Assembly: GCA_007571105.1 (NCBI GenBank)
Contig: RKRZ01000174.1
Span: forward strand, 1-7,803
Source: Gammaproteobacteria bacterium
Lineage (GTDB): Bacteria; Pseudomonadota; Gammaproteobacteria; Poriferisulfidales; Poriferisulfidaceae
DNA: 7,803 nt
Direction: 5' to 3'
Of this stretch, positions 1 through 5,317 are shown piece after piece. How positions within the stretch are numbered: the first letter of the stretch is position 1; the number at the start of each line of letters is the position of its first letter. Under the pieces are notes generated by a model that did not search any database, was not told where the DNA came from, and saw only the letters and a program-made list of their open reading frames with translations. The translations under genes were made by a program, and so were the position numbers.

Positions 1-26
1 TGTAGGCTATGAGTTTGCCATTCTAA

Positions 27-47
27 GCAGAGGATTCAAACCTCTGC
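27..47. repeat. Perfect 7-bp hairpin upstream of soxY
   Basis: The arms GCAGAGG (27-33) and CCTCTGC (41-47) pair perfectly around a 7-nt loop. No T-run follows on either strand, so it is not a standard intrinsic terminator. The loop does not begin TTC in register, so it is not a tRNA T-arm. It lies about 15 nt before the soxY start codon. It may be the end of an upstream transcript or an element in the soxY leader; its function is unknown. Confidence 0.45.
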
Positions 48-61
48 ATTAAAATAAGCAC

Positions 62-520
62 ATGATGAAAACAGCTTCTCGACTTTCGACCACGCGGCGG
101 CACTTTCTGCAACTAGCCAGTGCCCTCCCCGGCCTCATCCTGATGCGTCCCTTATGGGCTCGTTCCGAATCGTTTGAGGCAACACAGGTGGACCAGGCCC
201 TGGCCCTGCTGACAGACGGGCAGGCGATGGCGGATCATGCGGACATTGAACTGGATGTCCCCGATGTTGCGGAAGATGCAGGCAAAGTTCCCATCCAGGT
301 CCATGCGCCTCTTCCAGGAATTCAGAAAATCAGTGTGTTGGTTGAGGCCAACCCCTCTCCTCTGATCTCAATCTCACACATCATCGCACCAGCAGAACCG
401 TATGTCTCCCTGCGCGTGAAGATGCGCGCCACCACCCGCGTCATCGCGCTGGCGCACACTTCTGAAGGAATTTTCAAGGCCGAGCGGGAAGTCTCTGTCA
501 CAGCCGGCGGATGCGCCTGA
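62..520 (+). CDS. soxY: SoxY-like thiosulfate oxidation carrier protein (Tat-exported)
   Basis: SoxY is the periplasmic subunit of the SoxYZ carrier, which holds sulfur intermediates on a C-terminal cysteine while SoxAX, SoxB and SoxCD act on them. The 152-residue product has a twin-arginine signal (S-T-T-R-R-H-F-L at 9-16), a hydrophobic stretch, and a possible cleavage site near A33. A beta-rich mature domain follows, and the protein ends G149-G150-C151-A152. Family members usually end Gly-Gly-Cys-Gly-Gly, so this swinging arm is one residue shorter and has Ala after the Cys. Length is normal for SoxY. The start is ATG at 62 (a second ATG follows at once); no clear Shine-Dalgarno is visible. 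No soxZ follows, because the next gene is convergent cfa with 17 bp between stops; a partner could lie left of the window. Other SoxY-like carriers outside a full Sox system cannot be excluded. Confidence 0.8.
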   Translation: MMKTASRLSTTRRHFLQLASALPGLILMRPLWARSESFEATQVDQALALLTDGQAMADHADIELDVPDVAEDAGKVPIQVHAPLPGIQKISVLVEANPSPLISISHIIAPAEPYVSLRVKMRATTRVIALAHTSEGIFKAEREVSVTAGGCA

Positions 521-537
521 ACATTGACGCCGTACCC

Positions 538-1656
538 TCAACGGCAGATCGGCACCGACCCCCGCAAACCGTCGCGCACAAGCAGCACTTGCCACAACTG
601 ATTGCTCCGGGCCCGAAAAGCGCCGGCACAGCAGCTCAGGTAGTACCGCCACATCCGAAAGAAGCGCTCATCGTAGTGACCGCACAAATTGTCCCAGGCG
701 ACTTCAAAGTTGTTGCGCCATGCCATCAGAGTACGATCATAGTCCTGGCCAAAATTGTGCCAATCCTCCATCACAAAAAAATCTTCGGTTGAAGCGCCGA
801 GTTGCCGAATAGACGGCATCATCCCGTTCGGGAAGATATAGCGATTAATCCAGGCGTCCGAGTACGTGACAGTTGCGCTGTTGCCGATCGTGTGCAACAA
901 AAAACGCCCCTGTGGCGGGAGCATCGCGTGCACTTTTCGCATAAACAGCAAATAATTCTTGTAGCCGACGTGCTCAAACATGCCAATGGAATAAATCGCG
1001 TCAAACTGCTCCCCGTCCGGAATGTCCCGATAATCCATTTTGGCGATCTCAATGGGCTTGCCGGCACAACGCTTGCGTGCCAGTTCATACTGCTGCTCAG
1101 ACAGCGTCACGCCTACCACTTCCACACCGTAGCGGTCGACGAAATACTCGCACGCGCCTCCCCAGCCACAACCAATATCCAAGACTCGGTCTCCTCGCTT
1201 CAAGTCCAGCTTGCAGGCGATCAGATCCAGTTTGGCTTCCTGCGCCTCATCCAGCGTTTCCGCCGTGCGCCAATAGCCGCATGAATACAACATCCGACGG
1301 TCCAGCATGGCTTCGTATAAATCATTACCGACATCGTAGTGGCGCCGAGCGACAGCCCGTGAGCGAATCCGGTTTTGCATATTCTGAAAGCGCGAAAAGA
1401 AAGCCACCAACAGAGCATCAACCCCGAAAATTTCTTGGTCTAACTGAGCACTCATGGCACGAGTGAAAAATTCGTCCAGCGCCTGGCAATCCCACCAGCC
1501 ATCCATATACGCCTCACCCAGACCCACCGTACCATGCATCAGCATCCGCCGATACAGGCGAGGATTGTGGATCTGAATATCCCACGGGTTCGGGCCGTTC
1601 TCCTGAATCCCCGCTTTCTCCAACAATTGCAGATGATGCCTTCTGACGAACCCCAT
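538..1656 (-). CDS. cfa: Cyclopropane-fatty-acyl-phospholipid synthase
   Basis: Cfa transfers a methylene group from S-adenosylmethionine onto the double bond of unsaturated acyl chains in membrane phospholipids, acting at the cytoplasmic membrane face. With the start at 1656 it has 372 residues, near the usual 380. Visible motifs: R-R-H-Y-D-V-G-N-D at 104-112; YSC with Cys126; the SAM-binding loop V-L-D-I-G-C-G-W-G-G at 158-167; M-F-E-H-V-G with Glu228; H-T-I-G with His255; Tyr306 in Q-D-Y-D-R-T; and C-A-G-A-F-R-A-R at 343-350. These match the bicarbonate- and substrate-site residues known in E. coli Cfa. The in-frame ATG at 1704 would overlap the upstream phosphoesterase, whereas ATG 1656 has a strong AGGAG five bases upstream and starts 2 bp after that gene's stop. 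It is the last gene of the ykgJ-like/yfcE-like/cfa operon. Confidence 0.95.
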   Translation of the reverse strand: MGFVRRHHLQLLEKAGIQENGPNPWDIQIHNPRLYRRMLMHGTVGLGEAYMDGWWDCQALDEFFTRAMSAQLDQEIFGVDALLVAFFSRFQNMQNRIRSRAVARRHYDVGNDLYEAMLDRRMLYSCGYWRTAETLDEAQEAKLDLIACKLDLKRGDRVLDIGCGWGGACEYFVDRYGVEVVGVTLSEQQYELARKRCAGKPIEIAKMDYRDIPDGEQFDAIYSIGMFEHVGYKNYLLFMRKVHAMLPPQGRFLLHTIGNSATVTYSDAWINRYIFPNGMMPSIRQLGASTEDFFVMEDWHNFGQDYDRTLMAWRNNFEVAWDNLCGHYDERFFRMWRYYLSCCAGAFRARSNQLWQVLLVRDGLRGSVPICR

Positions 1657-1658
1657 GA

Positions 1659-2153
1659 TCACTCCTCTCCAAAGCTTGAGAACTGATGCAGACGTACAGC
1701 CCACTGTCCGGATTGCGCCGTCAGCATCATGCAGGAAGGTCCACTAACAATGCGCATGCGGCCGGCCGCACCCGGATTCAGAACCCAGGGCTCCTGCTCT
1801 ATGTCCTGGGCGACCCGATGCGTATGTCCGTAGACAATGGCCCGGGCTTGCGGCCAGCATTGCCGCAATCGGTAGTGTTCCGGCATTGATCCGAATCGAT
1901 CGCCATGCGTCACCATCAGGCTCCCTCCGGGAAGCGTCACCGCCTGTTCATCCGGCAATGAACTTCCCCGAAACCGGTCATTGTTACCCGCAACAGCAAA
2001 TACCTGTCCTTGGCGACTCAAGTCTGCCAAGATCTCCAGCACCTGGTCTCCAAGCACATCTCCGGCGTGCACGATGCAATCTGCCTCAGCCAGCACCTCG
2101 CAAACCTGAGGATCCACCCATCCGTGCGTATCCGAAAGCAATCCCACCTTCAC
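1659..2153 (-). CDS. YfcE/MJ0936-type metallophosphoesterase
   Basis: This is a small calcineurin-like phosphodiesterase of the YfcE group, cytoplasmic and dependent on two divalent metal ions; the physiological substrate is unknown. With a GTG start at 2153 the product has 164 residues, a family-typical length beginning M-K-V-G-L-L-S-D-T-H. Metal-binding motifs appear in order: D8-x-H10, G-D at 31-32, G-N-N-D at 56-59, H83-G84 and G-H-T-H at 109-112, followed by N-P-G at 126-128 near the C-terminus. The frame stays open upstream to 2231, but that extension (Ala/Arg-rich) overlaps the upstream gene and precedes the conserved beta strand, so it is unlikely. GGAG lies about 10 bases before the GTG. 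The gene starts 5 bp after the stop of the ykgJ-like gene and ends 2 bp before cfa. Family assignment is secure; substrate is open. Confidence 0.88.
   Translation of the reverse strand: MKVGLLSDTHGWVDPQVCEVLAEADCIVHAGDVLGDQVLEILADLSRQGQVFAVAGNNDRFRGSSLPDEQAVTLPGGSLMVTHGDRFGSMPEHYRLRQCWPQARAIVYGHTHRVAQDIEQEPWVLNPGAAGRMRIVSGPSCMMLTAQSGQWAVRLHQFSSFGEE
1662..1670 (-). promoter_or_regulatory. Shine-Dalgarno fixing the cfa start
   Basis: On the minus strand GGAGAGGAG ends five bases before ATG 1656 and lies inside the last codons of the phosphoesterase gene. The spacing selects ATG 1656 over ATG 1704 and suggests translational coupling. Confidence 0.8.
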
Positions 2154-2158
2154 GAATG

Positions 2159-3049
2159 CTAGTCTCCGTATTGCTGCTGCTGCAGCGCCTCTTGATGCTC
2201 CTGAACATGGTGTTCGCGGCGTTGTTGCCAAACCTCCCGGCGCTCTTCAATTCTGCGCTCCCGTGCACCAGCGCGTACTTTAACTGCATCGCCACCGAAC
2301 AACACCTGCGCCAGAAAACGCAAGGAAAAATCGAGCAACTGTTCCTCATCCCGGAGCAACTCCTCCATCTCCTCCGCTTCGATCTCCAAATGCTCTCGAA
2401 AGCCCGGACTTTGAATGAAGTCGCGAAAACTGTCCAGGTCGTAGCTGCACATGTCAAACAACTGGAAACTGCGTTGTGACGGCGCACCCACGGTCGAACC
2501 GGCCGAGCGCTTCTTGAGAATCAATTTTCTCCAGCGCTGATTCATTTCGTCGTAGCGAATCAGCCCCTGCTCACGGCGATATTCCGCAACCGTCTGCTTG
2601 TGCGGCTCCTCATGGCCCAAACAATGAGGCTCGCGAACCACAAAATAAGCATCCTCGACCTCGCTGGAACCTTTCTTGCGCACCCCGACATTGCCCAGTG
2701 CGTAATAACGGCACGCGGCGGGGCGATCCTCGTATACCCCGCACCCCTCCTCTGTCAGGTGAATGCATTCCTCACTGTCCGACTTGGTCGCCATTTTGAG
2801 GCCCGGCATTCCGTGTGCATCCATTTCAAACGGCACCGTGTAGCGTCCGACAAATTCCCCTGCCGTCATTCCGAAACGTTGTTTCAAACGCAAAATGTCA
2901 TACGGCGTCAACGGCAAATCAATGCTTTTGCAACAAGCATTGAAACAGGCGATCTCCGGGTGACAGCGGAACTGAAAACGGCTGTTCGCCGTCAACTCCA
3001 CAGGGGTGATCGGCGAACCCTGGGGTTGCGAAACGGGGGGTGAAGCCAT
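2159..3049 (-). CDS. YkgJ-family cysteine-cluster protein
   Basis: The N-terminal domain matches the YkgJ (UPF0153) family, whose conserved cysteines are predicted to bind zinc or an Fe-S cluster; the biochemical role is unknown. From ATG 3049 the product has 296 residues. Cysteines lie at 29, 35, 39 and 40 (F-R-C-H-P-E-I-A-C-F-N-A-C-C), then 95, 103, 113 and 143, with the typical C-R-Y-Y-A-L-G segment after Cys113. The region after about residue 190 is extra; from about 225 it is strongly charged, and it ends in a Gln-rich helix (about 277-293) that could form a coiled coil. The frame continues to an ATG at 3109, but a good minus-strand -10 element sits at 3094-3102, so that ATG would be upstream of or inside the promoter. 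No strong Shine-Dalgarno precedes 3049. It is the first gene of a three-gene operon. Confidence 0.82.
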   Translation of the reverse strand: MASPPVSQPQGSPITPVELTANSRFQFRCHPEIACFNACCKSIDLPLTPYDILRLKQRFGMTAGEFVGRYTVPFEMDAHGMPGLKMATKSDSEECIHLTEEGCGVYEDRPAACRYYALGNVGVRKKGSSEVEDAYFVVREPHCLGHEEPHKQTVAEYRREQGLIRYDEMNQRWRKLILKKRSAGSTVGAPSQRSFQLFDMCSYDLDSFRDFIQSPGFREHLEIEAEEMEELLRDEEQLLDFSLRFLAQVLFGGDAVKVRAGARERRIEERREVWQQRREHHVQEHQEALQQQQYGD

Positions 3050-3093
3050 TATTCTTTTGCCCAATATCACTCGATTCAGTGCATCTCCGCGCC

Positions 3094-3102
3094 ATTCTAG
3101 CA
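3094..3102 (-). promoter_or_regulatory. Extended -10 promoter for the ykgJ-like/yfcE-like/cfa operon
   Basis: The minus strand reads TGCTAGAAT followed by a GC-rich stretch (GGCGCGG). This is an extended -10 (TGn plus TAGAAT, one mismatch to TATAAT). No good -35 is seen at 16-18 bp. Transcription would begin near 3087, giving a leader of about 38 nt to ATG 3049. Confidence 0.6.
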
Positions 3103-3120
3103 ACAACATAGTCCCAAATT

Positions 3121-3129
3121 TGCTAGAAT
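3121..3129 (+). promoter_or_regulatory. Extended -10 promoter for ubiK
   Basis: TGCTAGAAT followed by GCGCCG is an extended -10 with a GC-rich discriminator. No recognisable -35 lies at 16-18 bp. Transcription would begin near 3136, leaving a leader of about 66 nt before ATG 3203. Confidence 0.6.
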
Positions 3130-3202
3130 GCGCCGACTTAAACGCTGAAAAGCTCGAAACCTGACATAACCGGACGGATTACCACTTCCGACCCTTCCCA
3201 TC

Positions 3203-3502
3203 ATGATAAAAATCGATCAAGAAAAGCTGGAGCAATTCAGCCGTAGCCTGGAAGAAAAGATCGAAGCGCTTGCTCCTGAGCCGCTCAAGTCTGCACGAGA
3301 CGAAGTCACCAAGACCATCCGGCTGGCCTTGGACAATCTGCTGCAGAGCCTGGATGTCGTCACGCGAGAAGAATTCGAAGTTCAAACCAAACTTCTGGAG
3401 CGCACGCGGGAGACACTGGATGCCTTGGATGCGCGTCTAAGCGCCATGGGGCCCCAGAGCGCTGAATCTGAATCTTCCGAAGAAGAAGAAAAGTCGTCCT
3501 GA
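3203..3502 (+). CDS. ubiK: Ubiquinone biosynthesis accessory factor UbiK (YqiC)
   Basis: UbiK is a small, helical, membrane-associated protein that works with UbiJ to support the ubiquinone-making Ubi enzymes; homologues were also described as membrane-fusogenic (BMFP) proteins. The 99-residue product is almost wholly predicted alpha-helix. Its strongest match to E. coli YqiC is the segment V-V-T-R-E-E-F-E-V-Q-T with the following L-x-R-T-R-E-x-L heptad region, the trimeric coiled-coil part of the family. The C-terminus is a Ser/Glu-rich acidic tail with no hydrophobic character. The ATG at 3203 fits the conserved M-I-K/D N-terminus, but no clear Shine-Dalgarno precedes it. The gene is monocistronic here, with a divergent promoter upstream and a tail-to-tail neighbour 2 bp downstream. 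Confidence 0.9.
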   Translation: MIKIDQEKLEQFSRSLEEKIEALAPEPLKSARDEVTKTIRLALDNLLQSLDVVTREEFEVQTKLLERTRETLDALDARLSAMGPQSAESESSEEEEKSS

Positions 3503-3508
3503 ATTCAG
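3499..3508. repeat. 10-bp palindrome spanning two convergent stop codons
   Basis: CTGAATTCAG is a perfect palindrome that contains the TGA of ubiK on the plus strand and the TGA of the cytochrome gene on the minus strand. A second small inverted repeat (CAGTT/AACTG, 3506-3517) overlaps it. There is no T-run, so neither is a convincing terminator. Confidence 0.5.
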
Positions 3509-3987
3509 TTCAAACTGTCGAGCATATAGTCCACAGCCATTCGAACCTGTTCGTCAGACAGGTCGGGCCGACCGCCTTTGGGCGGCATCAGATTGAGTCC
3601 CTTGAGCACACTTTCGTAAAGCACATCCTTGCTTTTATCAAGGCGCGGACCCCATCCGGCCGGATCCCCCAACTTGGGAGAATTGAGTACGCCCGTCGAA
3701 TGACAGGCCTGGCAAACCATGTTGTAGACCTTTTCACCGCTGCCGTAATCCGGAGCGGCCTGCGCCTCTGAGATCAGCGATACCGTGCCGGCTTCGCTCA
3801 CTTCGATGGGAGCCCCGGACGTATTGAGTTTCCCAACCGGTGCAATCCGTTGCTGAATGGTCTGTGCAACGCGCGGATCGTCCCACTTCGGGTCATTTTC
3901 CACGATGTTCTGCGCGATGATAAACAGCACGACCGTGATTGCGATCAAAATACCCAGAATTCCAGTGAAGAGTGTCGGCGTTCCCAT
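3505..3987 (-). CDS. Membrane-anchored cytochrome c5-type protein
   Basis: This is a monohaem c-type cytochrome of the c5 family, a respiratory electron carrier facing the periplasm. The 160-residue product begins with an uncleaved-looking hydrophobic segment at about 7-25, a likely membrane anchor, then a linker of about 55 residues. The haem site is C92-Q-A-C95-H96. A conserved G-W-G-P-R (111-115) follows, and M134 in L-M-P-P-K-G-G is the likely sixth haem ligand, as in cytochrome c5. The C-terminal helix is L-S-D-E-Q-V-R-M-A-V-D-Y-M. ATG 3987 has AAGGAG upstream at a rather long spacing of 11 bases. The gene starts 32 bp after the adk stop on the same strand with no terminator between, so it is probably co-transcribed with adk. 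Its specific electron donor and acceptor cannot be read from the sequence. Confidence 0.88.
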   Translation of the reverse strand: MGTPTLFTGILGILIAITVVLFIIAQNIVENDPKWDDPRVAQTIQQRIAPVGKLNTSGAPIEVSEAGTVSLISEAQAAPDYGSGEKVYNMVCQACHSTGVLNSPKLGDPAGWGPRLDKSKDVLYESVLKGLNLMPPKGGRPDLSDEQVRMAVDYMLDSLN

Positions 3988-4019
3988 AATGTTGGCTTCT
4001 CCTTAGCGTTATCTCCGGC

Positions 4020-4673
4020 TCACCCGAGTACGGAAAAAATCTGGTCACGGATTCCTTCAATAGGCCCAATCCCATCGATGACATGATACTCCGGAGCCCC
4101 AGCGCCACCAAATTCCGCCCAGTGCGAGTAATGATCAACCAACGGCGCCGTCTGTTCGTGGTAGACCGCCAGGCGCTGCCGCACCACCTCTTCGCAATCA
4201 TCGTCGCGCTGGATCAGGCGCTCTCCGGTTTCATCGTCAATTCCCTCCGCTTTGGGAGGATTGAATTCGACGTGATACGCGCGTCCTGAAGCCGGATGAA
4301 TCCGGCGCCCGCTCATGCGACGGATGATCTCCCCATCATCGACGCGAATTTCAACCACGTGATCAATGTTAATTTCCTTGTCCTGCAACGCTTCAGCCTG
4401 GGCAATCGTGCGCGGAAATCCGTCCAGCAAAAACCCTTCGGTGCAATCATCCTCCGCAATGCGCTGCTCAATCATGCCCAAAATCAATTCATCCGGAACC
4501 AGGCCGCCCGCATTCATGATCTCCTCCGCCTGCTTGCCCAAGGTGCTGCCTTTCGCTTTCTCTGCGCGAAGCATGTCGCCCGTAGAAATCTGCGGAATCC
4601 CGTAGCGCTCCGAAATATAACTGGACTGCGTGCCCTTGCCAGCCCCGGGGCCGCCGAGAAGGATAATGCGCAT
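4020..4673 (-). CDS. adk: Adenylate kinase
   Basis: Adk interconverts ATP + AMP and 2 ADP in the cytoplasm and is essential for nucleotide balance. The 217-residue product has the P-loop G-G-P-G-A-G-K-G-T at 7-15, the AMP-binding region at about 30-67, D-G-F-P-R-T at 84-89 and a full-length LID domain (about 122-159). The LID carries H126, S129, D146 and T149 in place of the four zinc-binding cysteines of many Gram-positive enzymes, as in the E. coli enzyme, where these residues form a hydrogen-bond network. Length is close to the 214 residues of E. coli Adk. ATG 4673 starts the conserved M-R-I-I-L-L-G; the Shine-Dalgarno is weak. The gene follows iscX after 94 bp and probably has its own promoter there. 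Confidence 0.98.
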   Translation of the reverse strand: MRIILLGGPGAGKGTQSSYISERYGIPQISTGDMLRAEKAKGSTLGKQAEEIMNAGGLVPDELILGMIEQRIAEDDCTEGFLLDGFPRTIAQAEALQDKEINIDHVVEIRVDDGEIIRRMSGRRIHPASGRAYHVEFNPPKAEGIDDETGERLIQRDDDCEEVVRQRLAVYHEQTAPLVDHYSHWAEFGGAGAPEYHVIDGIGPIEGIRDQIFSVLG

Positions 4674-4742
4674 TGCTGTTCTGGTTCTGCTATTTGGTGC
4701 CGTATCCGCCCCAGCCTTCCTGGTGGAGCAAATGCGCGGCGA

Positions 4743-4751
4743 ATTCTAGCA
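4743..4751 (-). promoter_or_regulatory. Extended -10 promoter for adk
   Basis: The minus strand reads TGCTAGAAT followed by TCGCCGCGC, the same extended -10 and GC-rich discriminator as at the ubiK/ykgJ-like promoters. A weak -35 (TGAACA, 4 of 6) lies at 4765-4770 with a 16-bp spacer, overlapping the end of iscX. Transcription would start near 4736, giving a leader of about 62 nt. Confidence 0.6.
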
Positions 4752-4767
4752 CAGAGCCCCTTTTTGT

Positions 4768-4968
4768 TCAGTCGTGTTCGTCAATCCAGGCCATCTGAAT
4801 CGCTTCCAGAATCCGCTCGCCACAATGCTCGGGGTCGTCGTCGAATTCCTCCAGCGCCAAGATCCAATCGAGCAGGTCCGTGAAGCGGACATACTGTGGG
4901 TCCACATCCGGATGCGCCTCTTCAAGCTGGATGGCAATTTCCAGTGAATCTGTCCATTTCAATGACAT
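4768..4968 (-). CDS. iscX: Fe-S cluster assembly protein IscX
   Basis: IscX (YfhJ) is a small acidic cytoplasmic protein that binds IscS and modulates cysteine desulfurase activity; it is proposed to act as an iron-dependent regulator or iron donor. The 66-residue product matches the family over its whole length: M-x-L-K-W-T-D-S at the start, D-P-x-x-V-R-F-T-D in the middle, L-E-x-F-D-D-D-P at about 39-46 and E-x-I-L-E-A-I at about 51-57. Glu and Asp are abundant, as expected for the acidic iron-binding surface. ATG 4968 has a strong AGGAGGG five bases upstream. It is the last gene of the isc cluster, as in E. coli. Confidence 0.96.
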   Translation of the reverse strand: MSLKWTDSLEIAIQLEEAHPDVDPQYVRFTDLLDWILALEEFDDDPEHCGERILEAIQMAWIDEHD

Positions 4969-4973
4969 ACAAT

Positions 4974-4981
4974 CCCTCCTA
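4974..4981 (-). promoter_or_regulatory. iscX Shine-Dalgarno overlapping the fdx stop
   Basis: On the minus strand TAGGAGGG contains both the TAG stop of fdx (4979-4981) and the AGGAGGG ribosome-binding site of iscX, five bases before its ATG. Ribosomes ending fdx therefore finish on the iscX binding site, which suggests coupling. Confidence 0.8.
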
Positions 4982-5317
4982 GTGATTTTCTGAAACCTGG
5001 TTCAGGGTGTAGCGCGGCAACTCAATCACCAGATCCTCATTGCCGATGATCGCCTGACAACTCAGGCGGGAGTCCGGATCCAGGCCCCAAGCCCGGTCCA
5101 GCAAGTCTTCTTCGTCTTCGGTTGCCTCGTTCAGTGAATCCCCGCCTTCGCGTACATAAACATGGCATGTGGTGCACGCACAAGACTTCTCGCAGGCATG
5201 CTCGATCTCAATGCCATGCGACAATGCCGCGTCGCAAATGCTCAGGCCTGGCTCCACATCGATGACCTGCTCTTCCGGACAGATCTCCACATGAGGCATA
5301 AAACGAATGGTCGGCAT
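4979..5317 (-). CDS. fdx: ISC-system [2Fe-2S] ferredoxin
   Basis: Fdx supplies electrons for Fe-S cluster assembly on IscU. The 112-residue product is an adrenodoxin-type ferredoxin of the usual length. The cluster ligands are C42, C48, C51 and C87, within the segments A-C-E-K-S-C-A-C-T-T-C-H-V and R-L-S-C-Q-A; the extra conserved C46 of Isc ferredoxins is also present. Conserved acidic residues (E67, D68, E69, E70, D71) form the partner-docking helix. ATG 5317 overlaps the hscA stop by one base (TAATG) and has AGGAGG four bases upstream. Position between hscA and iscX is the standard isc order. Confidence 0.97.
   Translation of the reverse strand: MPTIRFMPHVEICPEEQVIDVEPGLSICDAALSHGIEIEHACEKSCACTTCHVYVREGGDSLNEATEDEEDLLDRAWGLDPDSRLSCQAIIGNEDLVIELPRYTLNQVSENH

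Larger units (their letters stand above)
3093..3130. repeat. 38-bp dyad made of two divergent -10 elements
   Basis: The 11-bp arms CATTCTAGCAA (3093-3103) and TTGCTAGAATG (3120-3130) are perfect inverted copies separated by 16 bp. Each arm contains an outward-facing extended -10, so each promoter's -35 region falls on or near the other's -10. The dyad may simply result from two promoters of the same type, or could be an operator. Confidence 0.75.

Noticed and set aside
20..25. Possible outward-facing -10 (TAGAAT on the minus strand) at the left edge
   Set aside because: It lacks the extended TGn at the right spacing and a -35, and its target would be outside the window.
1..61. Possible tRNA 3' end, because the hairpin stem and 7-nt loop resemble a T-arm
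   Set aside because: The loop reads ATTCAAA, out of register with TTCRANN, and no matching acceptor stem or anticodon arm is present.
511..1466. Plus-strand open frames at 511-792, 802-1284 and 1077-1466
   Set aside because: They lie antisense to cfa, which has full-length family conservation; their translations look like no protein family and are low-complexity shadows.
3499..3517. Bidirectional terminator between ubiK and the cytochrome gene
   Set aside because: The palindromes are short (5-bp arms), AT-rich or loop-poor, and lack a T-run on either strand.
4296..4883. 195-codon plus-strand open frame across adk and the adk promoter
   Set aside because: It is antisense to adk and iscX, has no ribosome-binding site and no recognisable domain.
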